In this document: positions 1 through 7,601 of the stretch, in pieces
Layout of the letters: every line of letters begins with the position of its first letter
How positions within the stretch are numbered: position 1 is the first letter of the stretch
From: Opitutus sp. GAS368
Lineage (GTDB): Bacteria; Verrucomicrobiota; Verrucomicrobiia; Opitutales; Opitutaceae
Direction of reading: 5' to 3'
Assembly: GCA_945868215.1 (NCBI GenBank)
Contig: CAMBLN010000010.1
Span: 1 to 34,601 of the forward strand
Length of the DNA: 34,601 nt
The notes under the pieces: generated by a model
Databases searched by the model: none
Seen by the model: the letters and a program-made list of their open reading frames with translations, nothing else
Told to the model about the DNA's origin: nothing
Translations under genes and position numbers: made by a program

Positions 1-1347
1 CTGGCGTTTGTGTGGGTGTCGCTGGTGTATGTGATCGTGGCGTTCGCGGATGTGACGGCGGGGGCGTTTACGCAGGCGGGTTCGTCGGCGGGGGATGCGG
101 CGCCGGGGCCGGCGGTGGCGACCTCGTCGTTGCTTTATCTGGGGCTGGCGCTGGCGATGGGTTGGTTGATGAAAAAGCGCGGCTGGGGCCAGGGTCGGGC
201 GCAGCTGGTGTTTCTGCCGCTGGTGCTCGCGGCCATCGTAGTGGGTCCGTGGATACCGTTTGATCTGGCGGCGTGGCTGCCGGAGGGCGTGCGGACGGCT
301 TCGGCGTGGAATGTGGTGCTGCTGGGTTACTGTTTCTTGGCGGCGATGGCACCGTTGTGGTTGTTGATGCAGCCGCGCGGGGCGTTGGGCGGATATTTTC
401 TCTACATCATCATGGTGGCGGGGGTGGCGGGCGTGGTGGTGGGCGGGTTGAACGGTTCGCTGGAGCTGCAGGCGCCGGCGTGGAGCGGGGCGGGATTTTT
501 CACGACGGAGGGCGGGGTGCCGCCGATGTTTCCGGTGTTGTTCATCACGATCGCGTGCGGGGCGTGCTCGGGGTTTCACGCGATCGTGGCTAGCGGGACG
601 ACGTCGAAGCAGTTGAACCGGATCGGTGATGCGAAGCCGGTGGCTTACGGGTCGATGTTGCTGGAGGCGTTCTTTGCGTGCATCAGCCTGGCGGCGGTGA
701 TGGTGCTGGCGAAACCGGGGGGACGGCCGGACGCGGTGTTTGCGAACGGCGTGGCGCTTTTTCTGAATCAGGCGACGTTCGGGTTGTTATCGGTGAAGGC
801 GGCGCACGGGTTCGCGCTGTTGTGTTTCGCGACGTTTATTTTCGACACGCTGGATGCGTGCACGCGGCTGGCGCGGTATGTGTTGATGGAGCTGTTCGGG
901 TGGGAGGGGAAGTGGCGGGGCGTGACGGCGACGGCGATCACGCTGGCGGGTCCGCTGGCGCTGGCGTTGCTGCCGCCGGCGGAAGTGAACGGGCAGAGTC
1001 TGCCGTTGTGGCGGGTGTTTTGGGGGCTGTTCGGAACGTCGAACCAGTTGCTCGCGGCGCTCACGTTGCTCGGGTTGACGGTGTGGTTGCACAGGCGTGG
1101 ACGCGGGGCGTGGCTGACGCTGTGGCCGTCGGTGGCGATGCTGACGGTGTCGTTGTGGAGCCTCGGGCTCATGCTGCGCACGCACGCGGGGCGGGTGGGC
1201 GGGGACGCGCCGGTGGCGCTGGTGCACCACGTGGAGGCGGGGGTCGCGGCGCTGTTGGTGGTGCTCGCGGGGTGGCTGGTGGCGGAGGCGCTGGTGCTGG
1301 CGCGGGGGTTGAGGCGGGGGGGAGTGAGTGGCGGGGCGGGAGTTTAA
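1..1347 (+). CDS. cstA: Carbon starvation protein CstA family, 3' part
   Basis: The reading frame is open at the left edge, so the N-terminal part lies outside the window. About 448 residues are visible, ending at TAA 1345-1347. The protein is almost entirely hydrophobic, with roughly ten membrane segments. It has family landmarks of CstA-type peptide/pyruvate transporters: the stretch VYVIVAFADVTAGAF near the start and the SGFHAIVASGTTSKQL motif around residue 190. Members of this family (CstA, BtsT) import pyruvate or peptides across the inner membrane. The C-terminus is Gly/Ala rich. A REP-like hairpin begins 7 bp after the stop codon. The family call is firm; the substrate cannot be told from sequence. 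The 10-12 GTG is an internal codon, not the true start. Confidence 0.9.
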   Translation: MAFVWVSLVYVIVAFADVTAGAFTQAGSSAGDAAPGPAVATSSLLYLGLALAMGWLMKKRGWGQGRAQLVFLPLVLAAIVVGPWIPFDLAAWLPEGVRTASAWNVVLLGYCFLAAMAPLWLLMQPRGALGGYFLYIIMVAGVAGVVVGGLNGSLELQAPAWSGAGFFTTEGGVPPMFPVLFITIACGACSGFHAIVASGTTSKQLNRIGDAKPVAYGSMLLEAFFACISLAAVMVLAKPGGRPDAVFANGVALFLNQATFGLLSVKAAHGFALLCFATFIFDTLDACTRLARYVLMELFGWEGKWRGVTATAITLAGPLALALLPPAEVNGQSLPLWRVFWGLFGTSNQLLAALTLLGLTVWLHRRGRGAWLTLWPSVAMLTVSLWSLGLMLRTHAGRVGGDAPVALVHHVEAGVAALLVVLAGWLVAEALVLARGLRRGGVSGGAGV

Positions 1348-1354
1348 TACGGAA

Positions 1355-1380
1355 AGCGCGTTGGGGACAACGCGCTCCAC
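1355..1380. repeat. REP-like hairpin upstream of the RAYT gene
   Basis: The sequence A-GCGCGTTG, loop GGGA, CAACGCGC-T forms a 9-bp perfect stem (1355-1376) followed by CCAC. Read on the minus strand it is GTGG followed by the hairpin. That is the layout of REP elements recognised by RAYT transposases, which have a short guide tetranucleotide 5' of a hairpin. The same unit recurs downstream of the RAYT gene. Confidence 0.8.
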
Positions 1381-1398
1381 CGGAATGAGATTTGCTGG

Positions 1399-1875
1399 AT
1401 GAGGGAAATGGAGTCGTATCCGGCACGGTTGCATCATGAAACACCTGGTTGGGTGAAGCCGGGGAGCTTGTTTCACGTGCGGATCCGACTGGAGAAGGAT
1501 GCGCCGTTTCAGTTTACGGATGAGGCTGTGGCGGGCACGCTGTTGTCAGCGGCCCGGATGTATCACGAGCCGAAGAAATGGCACGTGCACTTGTTCCTCA
1601 TCATGCCGGATCATGTGCATGCGATGCTGTCGTTTCAGGCGGATACGGCGATGTCCGAGGTGGTGCGAAATTGGAAGCGCGGCACGACCCGCATGCACGG
1701 CGTGAAGTGGCAAGAAAACTACTTTGATCATCGGCTGCGAACCGATGAAGAAGCGGCGAAGACGTGGATCTATATCCGGCGCAATCCGGTCGTGAAGGGA
1801 TTGTGCGAGGCGGAGGACGACTGGCGCTGGTGGTGGAGCGGCACGCAGGGCGACGGTGGAGCTCTTTGTCGCTAA
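1399..1875 (+). CDS. REP-associated tyrosine transposase (RAYT, Y1_Tnp/TnpA_REP family)
   Basis: This 158-residue protein belongs to the IS200/IS605-related Y1 transposases that act on REP hairpins. The HUH metal-binding motif is visible as H72-V-H74 in MPDHVHAML. The likely nucleophile is Tyr125 in the YIRRNPV motif. The family usually has a single domain of 130-200 residues, so this copy looks complete. Two starts are possible, ATG 1399 and ATG 1408; the AGGGA just before 1408 slightly favours the second. RAYT proteins are thought to be domesticated single-copy enzymes that mobilise or maintain REP sequences by single-strand cutting. Matching hairpins lie on both sides: one copy upstream, two downstream. 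Confidence 0.9.
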   Translation: MREMESYPARLHHETPGWVKPGSLFHVRIRLEKDAPFQFTDEAVAGTLLSAARMYHEPKKWHVHLFLIMPDHVHAMLSFQADTAMSEVVRNWKRGTTRMHGVKWQENYFDHRLRTDEEAAKTWIYIRRNPVVKGLCEAEDDWRWWWSGTQGDGGALCR

Positions 1876-1908
1876 CGCGCTTTGGGGAGGGGGGGGCGAA
1901 GCTCGGAA

Positions 1909-1978
1909 AGCGGCTTGGGGACAAGCCGCTCCACCTTTGGAAAGTTCGGAAAGCGCGTTGGGGACAACGCGCTCCACC
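1909..1978. repeat. Two tandem REP-like hairpins downstream of the RAYT gene
   Basis: The first hairpin (1909-1930) has arms A-GCGGCTTG and CAAGCCGC-T with loop GGGA, followed by CCACC. The second (1952-1973) has arms A-GCGCGTTG and CAACGCGC-T with the same loop and the same CCACC tail. The first differs from the second by changes on both sides of the stem, so pairing is kept. Both have the same orientation as the copy at 1355. The last one abuts the end of the ABC-F gene at 1979 and may also act as a 3' hairpin for that minus-strand gene. Confidence 0.8.
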
Positions 1979-3850
1979 TCAGGCGCTCTCCATCTCGGTC
2001 AGTTTTGTGACGGCTTTTTCCCACTCTTCCGTGGCGGCGGTGACGAGGTCGGTCATCGCGCTGAGCTCGCGGTTGAGGTGTTGGAATTTGCCTTTGTCGG
2101 CGTAGGTCTCGGGGGCTTCGAGGGCGGCGGTGATTTCGGACTGCTTGGCTTCGAGTTCGACGACCTTCTTTTCGAGGACTCCGACGTGTTCGCGGAATTT
2201 GCGGATTTCGCTCGGGCTGGCTTTGGATTTGCCGGACGGGGCGGCTGCGGCGACGGGCGCGGCTTTTTTGACTTCGGCTTGTTTCGGGCGGTTGTCGGTG
2301 AGGCCGGCGGTGAGGGCGACGCGGGCGTCGCCGGCTTTGGATTTGTCCAGGAAGTATTCGTAGTCGCCGGCGTAGTGGGTGAGCTTGCCGCTGTGGACGT
2401 GGAGGACGTTTTTCGCGAGGGCCTTGATGAAGTGAACGTCGTGCGAGATGAAGATGAGCGTGCCTTGGTATTCGCGAAGGGCCATCACGAGTGCGTCGAT
2501 CGATTGGATGTCCAGGTGCGTCGTGGGCTCGTCCATGAGGAGCAAGTTGGGCGGGCGGACGAGAATGCGGGCGAGGGCAAGGCGGGTTTTTTCGCCGCCG
2601 GAGAGGACGGAGACGGGCTTGAGGACGTCGTCTTTGCGGAAGAGGAAGGCGCCGAGGATGGCGCGGGCCTGCTGTTCGGTGAGCTGGTTTTCGTTGGTGC
2701 GCAGCTCCATCACGTTTTCGAAGACCGTGGCGTCGGGGTTCAAGTTATCGAGACGGTTCTGGGCGAAGTAACCGGGGACGACGTTGCTGCCGAGTTCGCG
2801 CGTGCCGCCCTGGATGGGGATGACGCCGGCGAGGATTTTGAGGAGCGTGGATTTGCCGGCGCCGTTGGGTCCGATGAGGACGATGCCTTGGCCGCGCTCG
2901 GCGGTGAAGTTGAGGTTTTCGTAAACGACGTGGTCGCCGTAGGCCTGCCGGACGTGTTCGAGCTCGATGACCTTGAGGCCGGAGCGCGGGGGCTGCGGGA
3001 ACTTGAAGTTCATCTTGCGCAGCTCTTCGGTCGGCTCCTCGACGGCGACATCCTTGAGGCGCTGGATTTGTTTTTCCTTGGACTTGGCGCGGGAGGCCAT
3101 GGAGGCCTTGGCACCGAAGCGGTCAACGAAGACCTGCAAGTGGGCGATCTCGCGCTGCTGATTTTTGAAGGCGGCGAGCTGCTGGTGTTTGCGGGCTTCT
3201 TTCTCGGTGAGGAAGTTGTCGTAGTTGCCGTGGTAGTAATGGAGCGTGCCGGCGCGGAGCTCGAGCATGCCGGTGCAGAGGGCGTTCAAGAAAGCACGGT
3301 CGTGGGAGATGACGACGAGGCCGCCGGGGTAGCGTGTGAGGTAGTCCTGGAACCAGAGGAGAGCTTCGAGATCGAGATGGTTCGTCGGCTCGTCGAGGAG
3401 GAGCAACGCGGGTTCGGCGACGAGGAGGCGGGCGAGGTGGGCGCGCATGACCCAGCCGCCGGAGAAGGTTTTGGCGAGTTTGTCGGCGTCGTCGGTTTTG
3501 AAACCGAGGCCGTCGAGGATTTTGCGGGCGCGGGGTTCGAGGGTGTAGTCGATGTCGTAGTCGTCATCGGTGGGCTCGAGTTTTTTGCCGGAGGTCGCGA
3601 TGTGGAGAATGGTCTCGTCGCCGGCGGGGGCGGACTCCTGCGGGAGGTAGCCGAAGTCGGCGCCGCGTTCCCACTCGATGGTGCCGGTGTCGGGTTTTTC
3701 CTCGCCGAGGATGAGGCCGAAGAGGGTGGACTTGCCGGCGCCGTTGGGGCCGATGAGGCCGAGGCGGTCGGTGCGGGCGATGAACAGCGAGACGTCGGAA
3801 AAGAGTTCGCGGGTGCCGTAGGACTTAGAAACGTCTGCAATAGTCAGCAT
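1979..3850 (-). CDS. ABC-F family ATPase (translation factor type)
   Basis: A soluble protein of 623 residues with two tandem ABC ATPase domains and no membrane segments, which is the ABC-F layout (EttA, Uup, YheS, ABCF3). Walker A motifs GPNGAGKST lie at about 34-42 and 327-335. The signature sequences are FSGGW (~130) and LSGGE (~416-420). The Walker B motifs are LLLLDEPTNHLD (~149) and LLLMDEPTTHLD. A charged helical linker (~215-285) separates the two domains. A Lys/Glu-rich coiled coil follows the second, within the last 100 residues. ABC-F proteins bind the ribosomal E site and influence elongation or antibiotic protection. The overall shape is closest to the YheS/Uup branch, but the exact subgroup needs a tree. 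The start ATG at 3848-3850 directly precedes the conserved MLTIADVSKSYG. Confidence 0.93.
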   Translation of the reverse strand: MLTIADVSKSYGTRELFSDVSLFIARTDRLGLIGPNGAGKSTLFGLILGEEKPDTGTIEWERGADFGYLPQESAPAGDETILHIATSGKKLEPTDDDYDIDYTLEPRARKILDGLGFKTDDADKLAKTFSGGWVMRAHLARLLVAEPALLLLDEPTNHLDLEALLWFQDYLTRYPGGLVVISHDRAFLNALCTGMLELRAGTLHYYHGNYDNFLTEKEARKHQQLAAFKNQQREIAHLQVFVDRFGAKASMASRAKSKEKQIQRLKDVAVEEPTEELRKMNFKFPQPPRSGLKVIELEHVRQAYGDHVVYENLNFTAERGQGIVLIGPNGAGKSTLLKILAGVIPIQGGTRELGSNVVPGYFAQNRLDNLNPDATVFENVMELRTNENQLTEQQARAILGAFLFRKDDVLKPVSVLSGGEKTRLALARILVRPPNLLLMDEPTTHLDIQSIDALVMALREYQGTLIFISHDVHFIKALAKNVLHVHSGKLTHYAGDYEYFLDKSKAGDARVALTAGLTDNRPKQAEVKKAAPVAAAAPSGKSKASPSEIRKFREHVGVLEKKVVELEAKQSEITAALEAPETYADKGKFQHLNRELSAMTDLVTAATEEWEKAVTKLTEMESA

Positions 3851-3930
3851 GAGAACGGGACACCCAAACGGGGCCGGGTGCGTCGGTCAACGCCTCATCC
3901 ACGAGGGGGCGCGGACGGGTGGACGTGGGG

Positions 3931-3955
3931 GTTTGTCACTTATTAAGTGACAAAC
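3931..3955. repeat. Perfect 25-nt palindrome, family copy 1
   Basis: The arm is G-TTTGTCACTTA, the central base is T, and the second arm is the exact reverse complement. It lies 27 bp beyond the stop codon of the minus-strand transporter gene and about 80 bp before the ABC-F start. No T-run follows on either strand, so it is not a canonical Rho-independent terminator. Four related copies occur elsewhere in the window. Confidence 0.9.
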
Positions 3956-3982
3956 TTGCTTGGGGGGCGGGGGCTGCGGCGG

Positions 3983-5494
3983 TCAGTTCAGGTTGAAGAC
4001 GAGGCGGCCGAGGGTCCACATGAGCAGCGGGAGGAGGAGGGCGAAGAGGAGGTTTACCCAGATGCCGGCGCGCAACATGCGGGGGAGCGAGACGAGTCCG
4101 GAGCTGTAGGCGATGGGGTGGGGCGGGGTGCCGACGGGGAGGGCGAAGTCGGCCGAGGCGGCGAGGGCGACGGGCACGCAGAGGAGCAGCGCGGGCTGGT
4201 TGACGCCGATGGCGAGGGCACCGATCACGGGGAGGAAGGCGGTGGCGGTCGCGGTGTTGCTGGTGAGCGCGGTGGCGAAAATCATCACGAGCGTGACGAG
4301 GAACATGATGGCGAGCGGGGGCCAGCCGGAGAGGCCCTGCATCGCGGTGGCGAGGGCGGCGACCAAGCCGGTTTTGTCCATGGCGCCGGCGAGGCTGAGG
4401 CCGCCGCCGAAGAGGATGAGGACATCCCACGGCATTTTTTGGAGGCCCTTCCAGTCGAGGATGAAGGTGTCGGCGCGGCGGTTGGCGGGAATGAAGAACA
4501 GCAGGACGGCGGCGCCCATGGCGATGACCTCGTCGGTGATGAGTTTGCCGAACGGAGTGGTTTTCCAGGCTTCGCGCGAAATCCACAGGACGATGGCGAG
4601 ACCGAAGGCGGCGCAGACGGCTTTTTCGGGCCAGGTGACGAGGCCGAGTTTGGCGCGTTCGCCGGAGATTTGTTCACGGACGCCGGGTATTTCGATGTTG
4701 GATACGCGGAAGCTGATGCGCGTGAGGACGAGGTGGACGAGAGGCAGCGCGATGAGGACGAGCGGCACGCCGATGAGCATCCACTGGCCGAAAGTGATTT
4801 CGATGCCGTGGGCCTTTTCCATGTAGGCTTTGAGGATGGCGTTGGGCGGGGTGCCGATGAGGGTGCCCATGCCGCCGATGTTGGCGCCGTAGGCGATGGC
4901 GAGGACGAGGGCGGCGCCCATTTCCTTGGCACCGAGTCGGGCGCCGGGGACGGATTTGAGGAGGGTGTAAACGCTGACGCCGATGGGCAGGAGCATCATC
5001 GCGGTTGCGGAGTTACTCGTCCACATGCTGATGAACGCGGCGGCGCAGAGGAAACCGAGGATGAGCGAGCGGGGTTTGGTGCCGACCTTGGCGATGATGG
5101 CGAGGGCGATGCGGCGGTTGAGGTTCCAACGCTACATGGCGAGGGCGAGCATGAAGCCGCCCATGAAGAGGTAGATGATCGGATCGGCGTAGGGCGCGGC
5201 GGCCTGGCGGATGGGCATGATGCCCATGAGCGGGAGCAGGACGAGCGGCAGCAGGGAGGTTGCGGGAATGGGCACGGCTTCGGTTACCCAGAGTGCGGCC
5301 ATGAGGACGGCGAGGAAGGCGACGCGCGTGCCCTCGGCGGTGAGGCCCGGGAGGGGCGGGCTGATCCAGATGGCGGCAAACAGCAGGGCGGCGATGATCA
5401 GGCCGATGCGACGGCTCCAGCCGAGGCCTGGGTTGTCGATGAGGTTGCCGTCCTGATCGTGAAGGGGGTGGGTGAGGGGGTAGTTTTTGTCCAT
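3983..5494 (-). pseudogene. DASS/SLC13 sodium:dicarboxylate symporter gene with in-frame amber codon
   Basis: One continuous reading frame of 503 codons is interrupted only by TAG at 5132-5134. Upstream of it lie about 120 residues, starting MDKNYPLTHPLHDQDGN and ending GGFMLALAM. Downstream the same frame continues RWNLNRRIALAIIAKVG and then MWTSNSATAMMLLPIGV. Together these form the DASS signature, in which the interrupted position is normally Gln (CAG), so a single C-to-T change explains the stop. Both SNT motifs (TSNSATA and LTSNTATATAFLP) and about twelve membrane segments remain intact. Family members import C4-dicarboxylates or citrate with sodium. The gene may be a recent pseudogene, a sequencing error or a readthrough case. 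An internal restart near Met at 5026 would lack the first transport helices. The start chosen is ATG 5492-5494. Confidence 0.85.
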
Positions 5495-5645
5495 GGCGGG
5501 GACGGGGGCGGGGCGGGGTTTGGCGAGCGTGGTGAACGGCTTGCGTGGCACAATCTTTTCGTGGCGGGCGGGTGACAATGCGGGGGGCGCGGAGTTTTGT
5601 GTGGCGTCGGGTTTCGGGGCCGCTGTAAGTCTCGGGCTTACTTTT

Positions 5646-6692
5646 ATGAAGAAAGCCAAGCTCCAGAAGCGTCCGGAAGACATCAACGCGAAGCTCGCCG
5701 CCAAGAAGGGCCCGATCTCGCAGTTTATCGCGCACAACTACCGTCATTTTAACGCGGCGGCGCTGTTGGATTCCGCCAAAGGTTACGAGGACCACCTCAC
5801 GGCCGGTGGCAAGATGCTCGTGACGCTCGCGGGCGCGATGTCCACGGCCGAACTCGGGCTCACGCTCGCGGAGATGATCCGTGCGGACAAGGTGCACGCG
5901 ATCGTCTGCACCGGCGCGAACCTGGAGGAGGATATTTTCAATCTTGTGGCGCACGATTATTACGAGCGCGTTCCCGGTTATCGCGACCTGACGGCGGCCG
6001 ACGAGCAGGCGCTCTTGGACAGACACATGAACCGCGTGACCGACACGTGCATTCCGGAAGGCGAGGCGATGCGGCGCATCGAGGCGGCGGTTGCGGAAGA
6101 GTGGATCGCCGCCGACAAGGCGGGGCAGCGGTTTTTCCCGCACGAGTTCATGTATAAGATTCTTCGCTCGGGTAAGCTGAAGAAGATGTATCAGATCGAT
6201 CCGAAGAACTCGTGGATGCTCGCGGCGTGCGAGAAGAACCTGCCGATCATCGTTCCCGGTTGGGAAGACGCGACGCTGGGCAACATGTTTGCCGGCCGCG
6301 TGATCACCGGTGAGATCAAGAACGTGCACACGGTGCGCACCGGCATCGAATACATGACCGTGCTGGCCGAGTGGTATACGAAGACCGCGAAGCTCCTCAA
6401 AAACGGTGAAGGCTCGATCGGGTTTTTCCAGATCGGCGGCGGTATCGCGGGCGATTTCCCGATCTGCGTGGTGCCGATGCTGCACCAGGATCTTGGGCGC
6501 ACGAGCGTGCCGTTGTGGGGTTATTTCTCGCAGATCAGCGACTCGACCACGTCCTACGGCAGCTACTCGGGCGCGGTGCCGAACGAGAAGATCACCTGGG
6601 GCAAGTTGGGTCAGAAGACCCCGAAGTTCATCGTCGAGAGCGACGCGACCATCGTGGCTCCGTTGATTTTCAGCTGGGTGTTGGGCAAGTAA
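5646..6692 (+). CDS. Deoxyhypusine synthase-like protein
   Basis: This 348-residue protein belongs to the deoxyhypusine synthase family. The eukaryotic and archaeal enzyme transfers the aminobutyl group of spermidine to eIF5A with NAD. Visible landmarks are CTGANLEEDIFN near residue 80, the glycine-rich FQIGGGIAGDFPI (~260) and SGAVPNEKITWGKL. Lys320 in the last motif aligns with the catalytic lysine that carries the aminobutyl intermediate. Bacteria lack eIF5A, so a protein-modifying role is unlikely. A polyamine-metabolism role, such as homospermidine-type aminobutyl transfer, is a reasonable inference from related enzymes. The ATG at 5646 follows a clear upstream gap and starts with the basic MKKAKLQKRPEDINAKL. 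The frame is open upstream to 5487 but overlaps the divergent transporter start. A strong terminator follows. Confidence 0.9.
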   Translation: MKKAKLQKRPEDINAKLAAKKGPISQFIAHNYRHFNAAALLDSAKGYEDHLTAGGKMLVTLAGAMSTAELGLTLAEMIRADKVHAIVCTGANLEEDIFNLVAHDYYERVPGYRDLTAADEQALLDRHMNRVTDTCIPEGEAMRRIEAAVAEEWIAADKAGQRFFPHEFMYKILRSGKLKKMYQIDPKNSWMLAACEKNLPIIVPGWEDATLGNMFAGRVITGEIKNVHTVRTGIEYMTVLAEWYTKTAKLLKNGEGSIGFFQIGGGIAGDFPICVVPMLHQDLGRTSVPLWGYFSQISDSTTSYGSYSGAVPNEKITWGKLGQKTPKFIVESDATIVAPLIFSWVLGK

Positions 6693-6722
6693 GCCGACTG
6701 GCAGAGCCGGATATCCGGACGA

Positions 6723-6744
6723 AACGGCTCCGCCGTTCCGCTAC
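6723..6744. repeat. Short REP-like hairpin
   Basis: The arms AACGGC and GCCGTT enclose the loop TCC and are followed by CCGCTAC. The layout (small stem then a CTAC tail) matches the other REP-like hairpins in the window. It sits between the stop of the deoxyhypusine-synthase-like gene and its terminator. Confidence 0.45.
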
Positions 6745-6758
6745 GGGTTATACAAAAA

Positions 6759-6787
6759 GCCGCACCTTTCGGGGTGCGGCTTTTTTT
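6759..6787. terminator. Bidirectional Rho-independent terminator
   Basis: The stem GCCGCACC (6759-6766) pairs with GGTGCGGC (6773-6780) across a 6-nt loop. Seven T follow on the plus strand and five A precede it, so both strands show hairpin plus U-run. It lies between the convergent deoxyhypusine-synthase-like gene (ends 6692) and the SHD1 gene (ends 6811) and can serve both. Confidence 0.93.
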
Positions 6788-6810
6788 GGCGGGGCTGCCT
6801 GCGGTCAGGG

Positions 6811-7452
6811 TTAATTGAGGCTGACGCCGAGGAATTCGAGATCGGAGCCGGGGGTTTTGTCCACGAGGACGACCATCCCCTTGGCGTCGGTGGCGACGGC
6901 GAGGTTGTTGGCGCGGGCGATCTCTTTCATGAAGGTAGCCAAGGTCATGCGAGGCATGGCGCCGGAGAGTTTGACGCGGGCGGCGAGGTTGGCGGGTTCG
7001 GTGCGCACGAGAAGCGGCTGGCCGGCGGGAGACTTGATGGCGTCGACCGACAAGCGCCGGTTGAGGGTTTCCAGCACGAGATCGAGGCTCGTGTTGCTGT
7101 AGGTGGTCTCGGGCTGCGTGCCGCTGGCCGCGAGCAAAGTCCAGAGCGCGGGGTCGGCGGCTTTGAGGCCGTCCGGCAGCTTGAACTTCGGCGTTTGGGG
7201 GGCGGCTCGGAGCGACTTCACGTAGGCTTGGTCGGCCGGCGAGAAGGCCTTGAGGGACACGGTGAACGAGAGGCCGTCCTGGCGTTCGATTTTGATGGAT
7301 TCGGTGCCGATGGCCTCGACGAGACGCGCGGTGATCGTGCGACCATTGGCGTCGGTCCATTGGCGGAAATCGTGGGTGTCGGCGGCCTGAAGGGTGAGGC
7401 CGCACGTGAACTGAAGGGTAACCAAGCAAGCGAGGAGCTTGTATGGTTTCAT
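6811..7452 (-). CDS. Exported SHD1-domain protein
   Basis: This 213-residue protein begins with a signal peptide (MKPYKLLACLVTLQFTCGLTLQAAD, cleavage probably after QAA). Residues about 28-78 form an SHD1-like domain: FRQWTDANGRTITARLVEA, then IERQDGLSFTVSLKAFSPADQAYV. This domain is common in exported proteins of Verrucomicrobiota and Planctomycetota, usually as a small beta-rich module of uncertain function. The C-terminal 110 residues (VLETLNRRLSVDAIKSPAG ... GMVVLVDKT) resemble an alpha/beta STN- or secretin-N-like fold, but I cannot assign it firmly. It is transcribed toward the shared terminator at 6759. No enzyme motif is visible. Confidence 0.75.
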   Translation of the reverse strand: MKPYKLLACLVTLQFTCGLTLQAADTHDFRQWTDANGRTITARLVEAIGTESIKIERQDGLSFTVSLKAFSPADQAYVKSLRAAPQTPKFKLPDGLKAADPALWTLLAASGTQPETTYSNTSLDLVLETLNRRLSVDAIKSPAGQPLLVRTEPANLAARVKLSGAMPRMTLATFMKEIARANNLAVATDAKGMVVLVDKTPGSDLEFLGVSLN

Positions 7453-7601
7453 AAGAATGAGGATGCAGAAAGCCTGTCAGCCGGAGCCACGCAAGCGATT
7501 AGTGTAAAACTAGTGCATTATAGGGGTGGTGGGGGTGGTGGGTAAGTGGTGCGGAGCGTTGCATCGGTCGGGTTTTTGCGTGAACGTGCGTGCTTCGATT
7601 C

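Noticed and set aside
1355-1978. CRISPR array or attC-type sites around the RAYT gene
   Set aside because: The repeats are short hairpins without regular spacers and are adequately explained as REP elements.
1856-3946. Plus-strand open frame of 696 codons opposite the ABC-F gene
   Set aside because: Its composition is a Gly/Glu/Val/Asp shadow of the GC-rich gene on the other strand. The ABC-F protein has all family motifs, so the plus-strand frame is not a gene.
3931-3955. Classic Rho-independent terminator for the palindrome family
   Set aside because: No copy is followed by a T-run in the direction of the upstream gene, and the stems are AT-rich. A different 3'-end or binding-site role is more likely.
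5027-5134. Frameshift as the cause of the broken transporter
   Set aside because: The two parts are in the same frame (5134 and 5026 differ by 108 nt) and the sequence between is conserved, so a substitution to TAG is the cause.
3947-5575. Plus-strand open frame of 542 codons opposite the DASS transporter
   Set aside because: It is a Glu/Gly/Asp-rich shadow with no domain sense. The minus strand shows clear transporter motifs on both sides of the amber codon.
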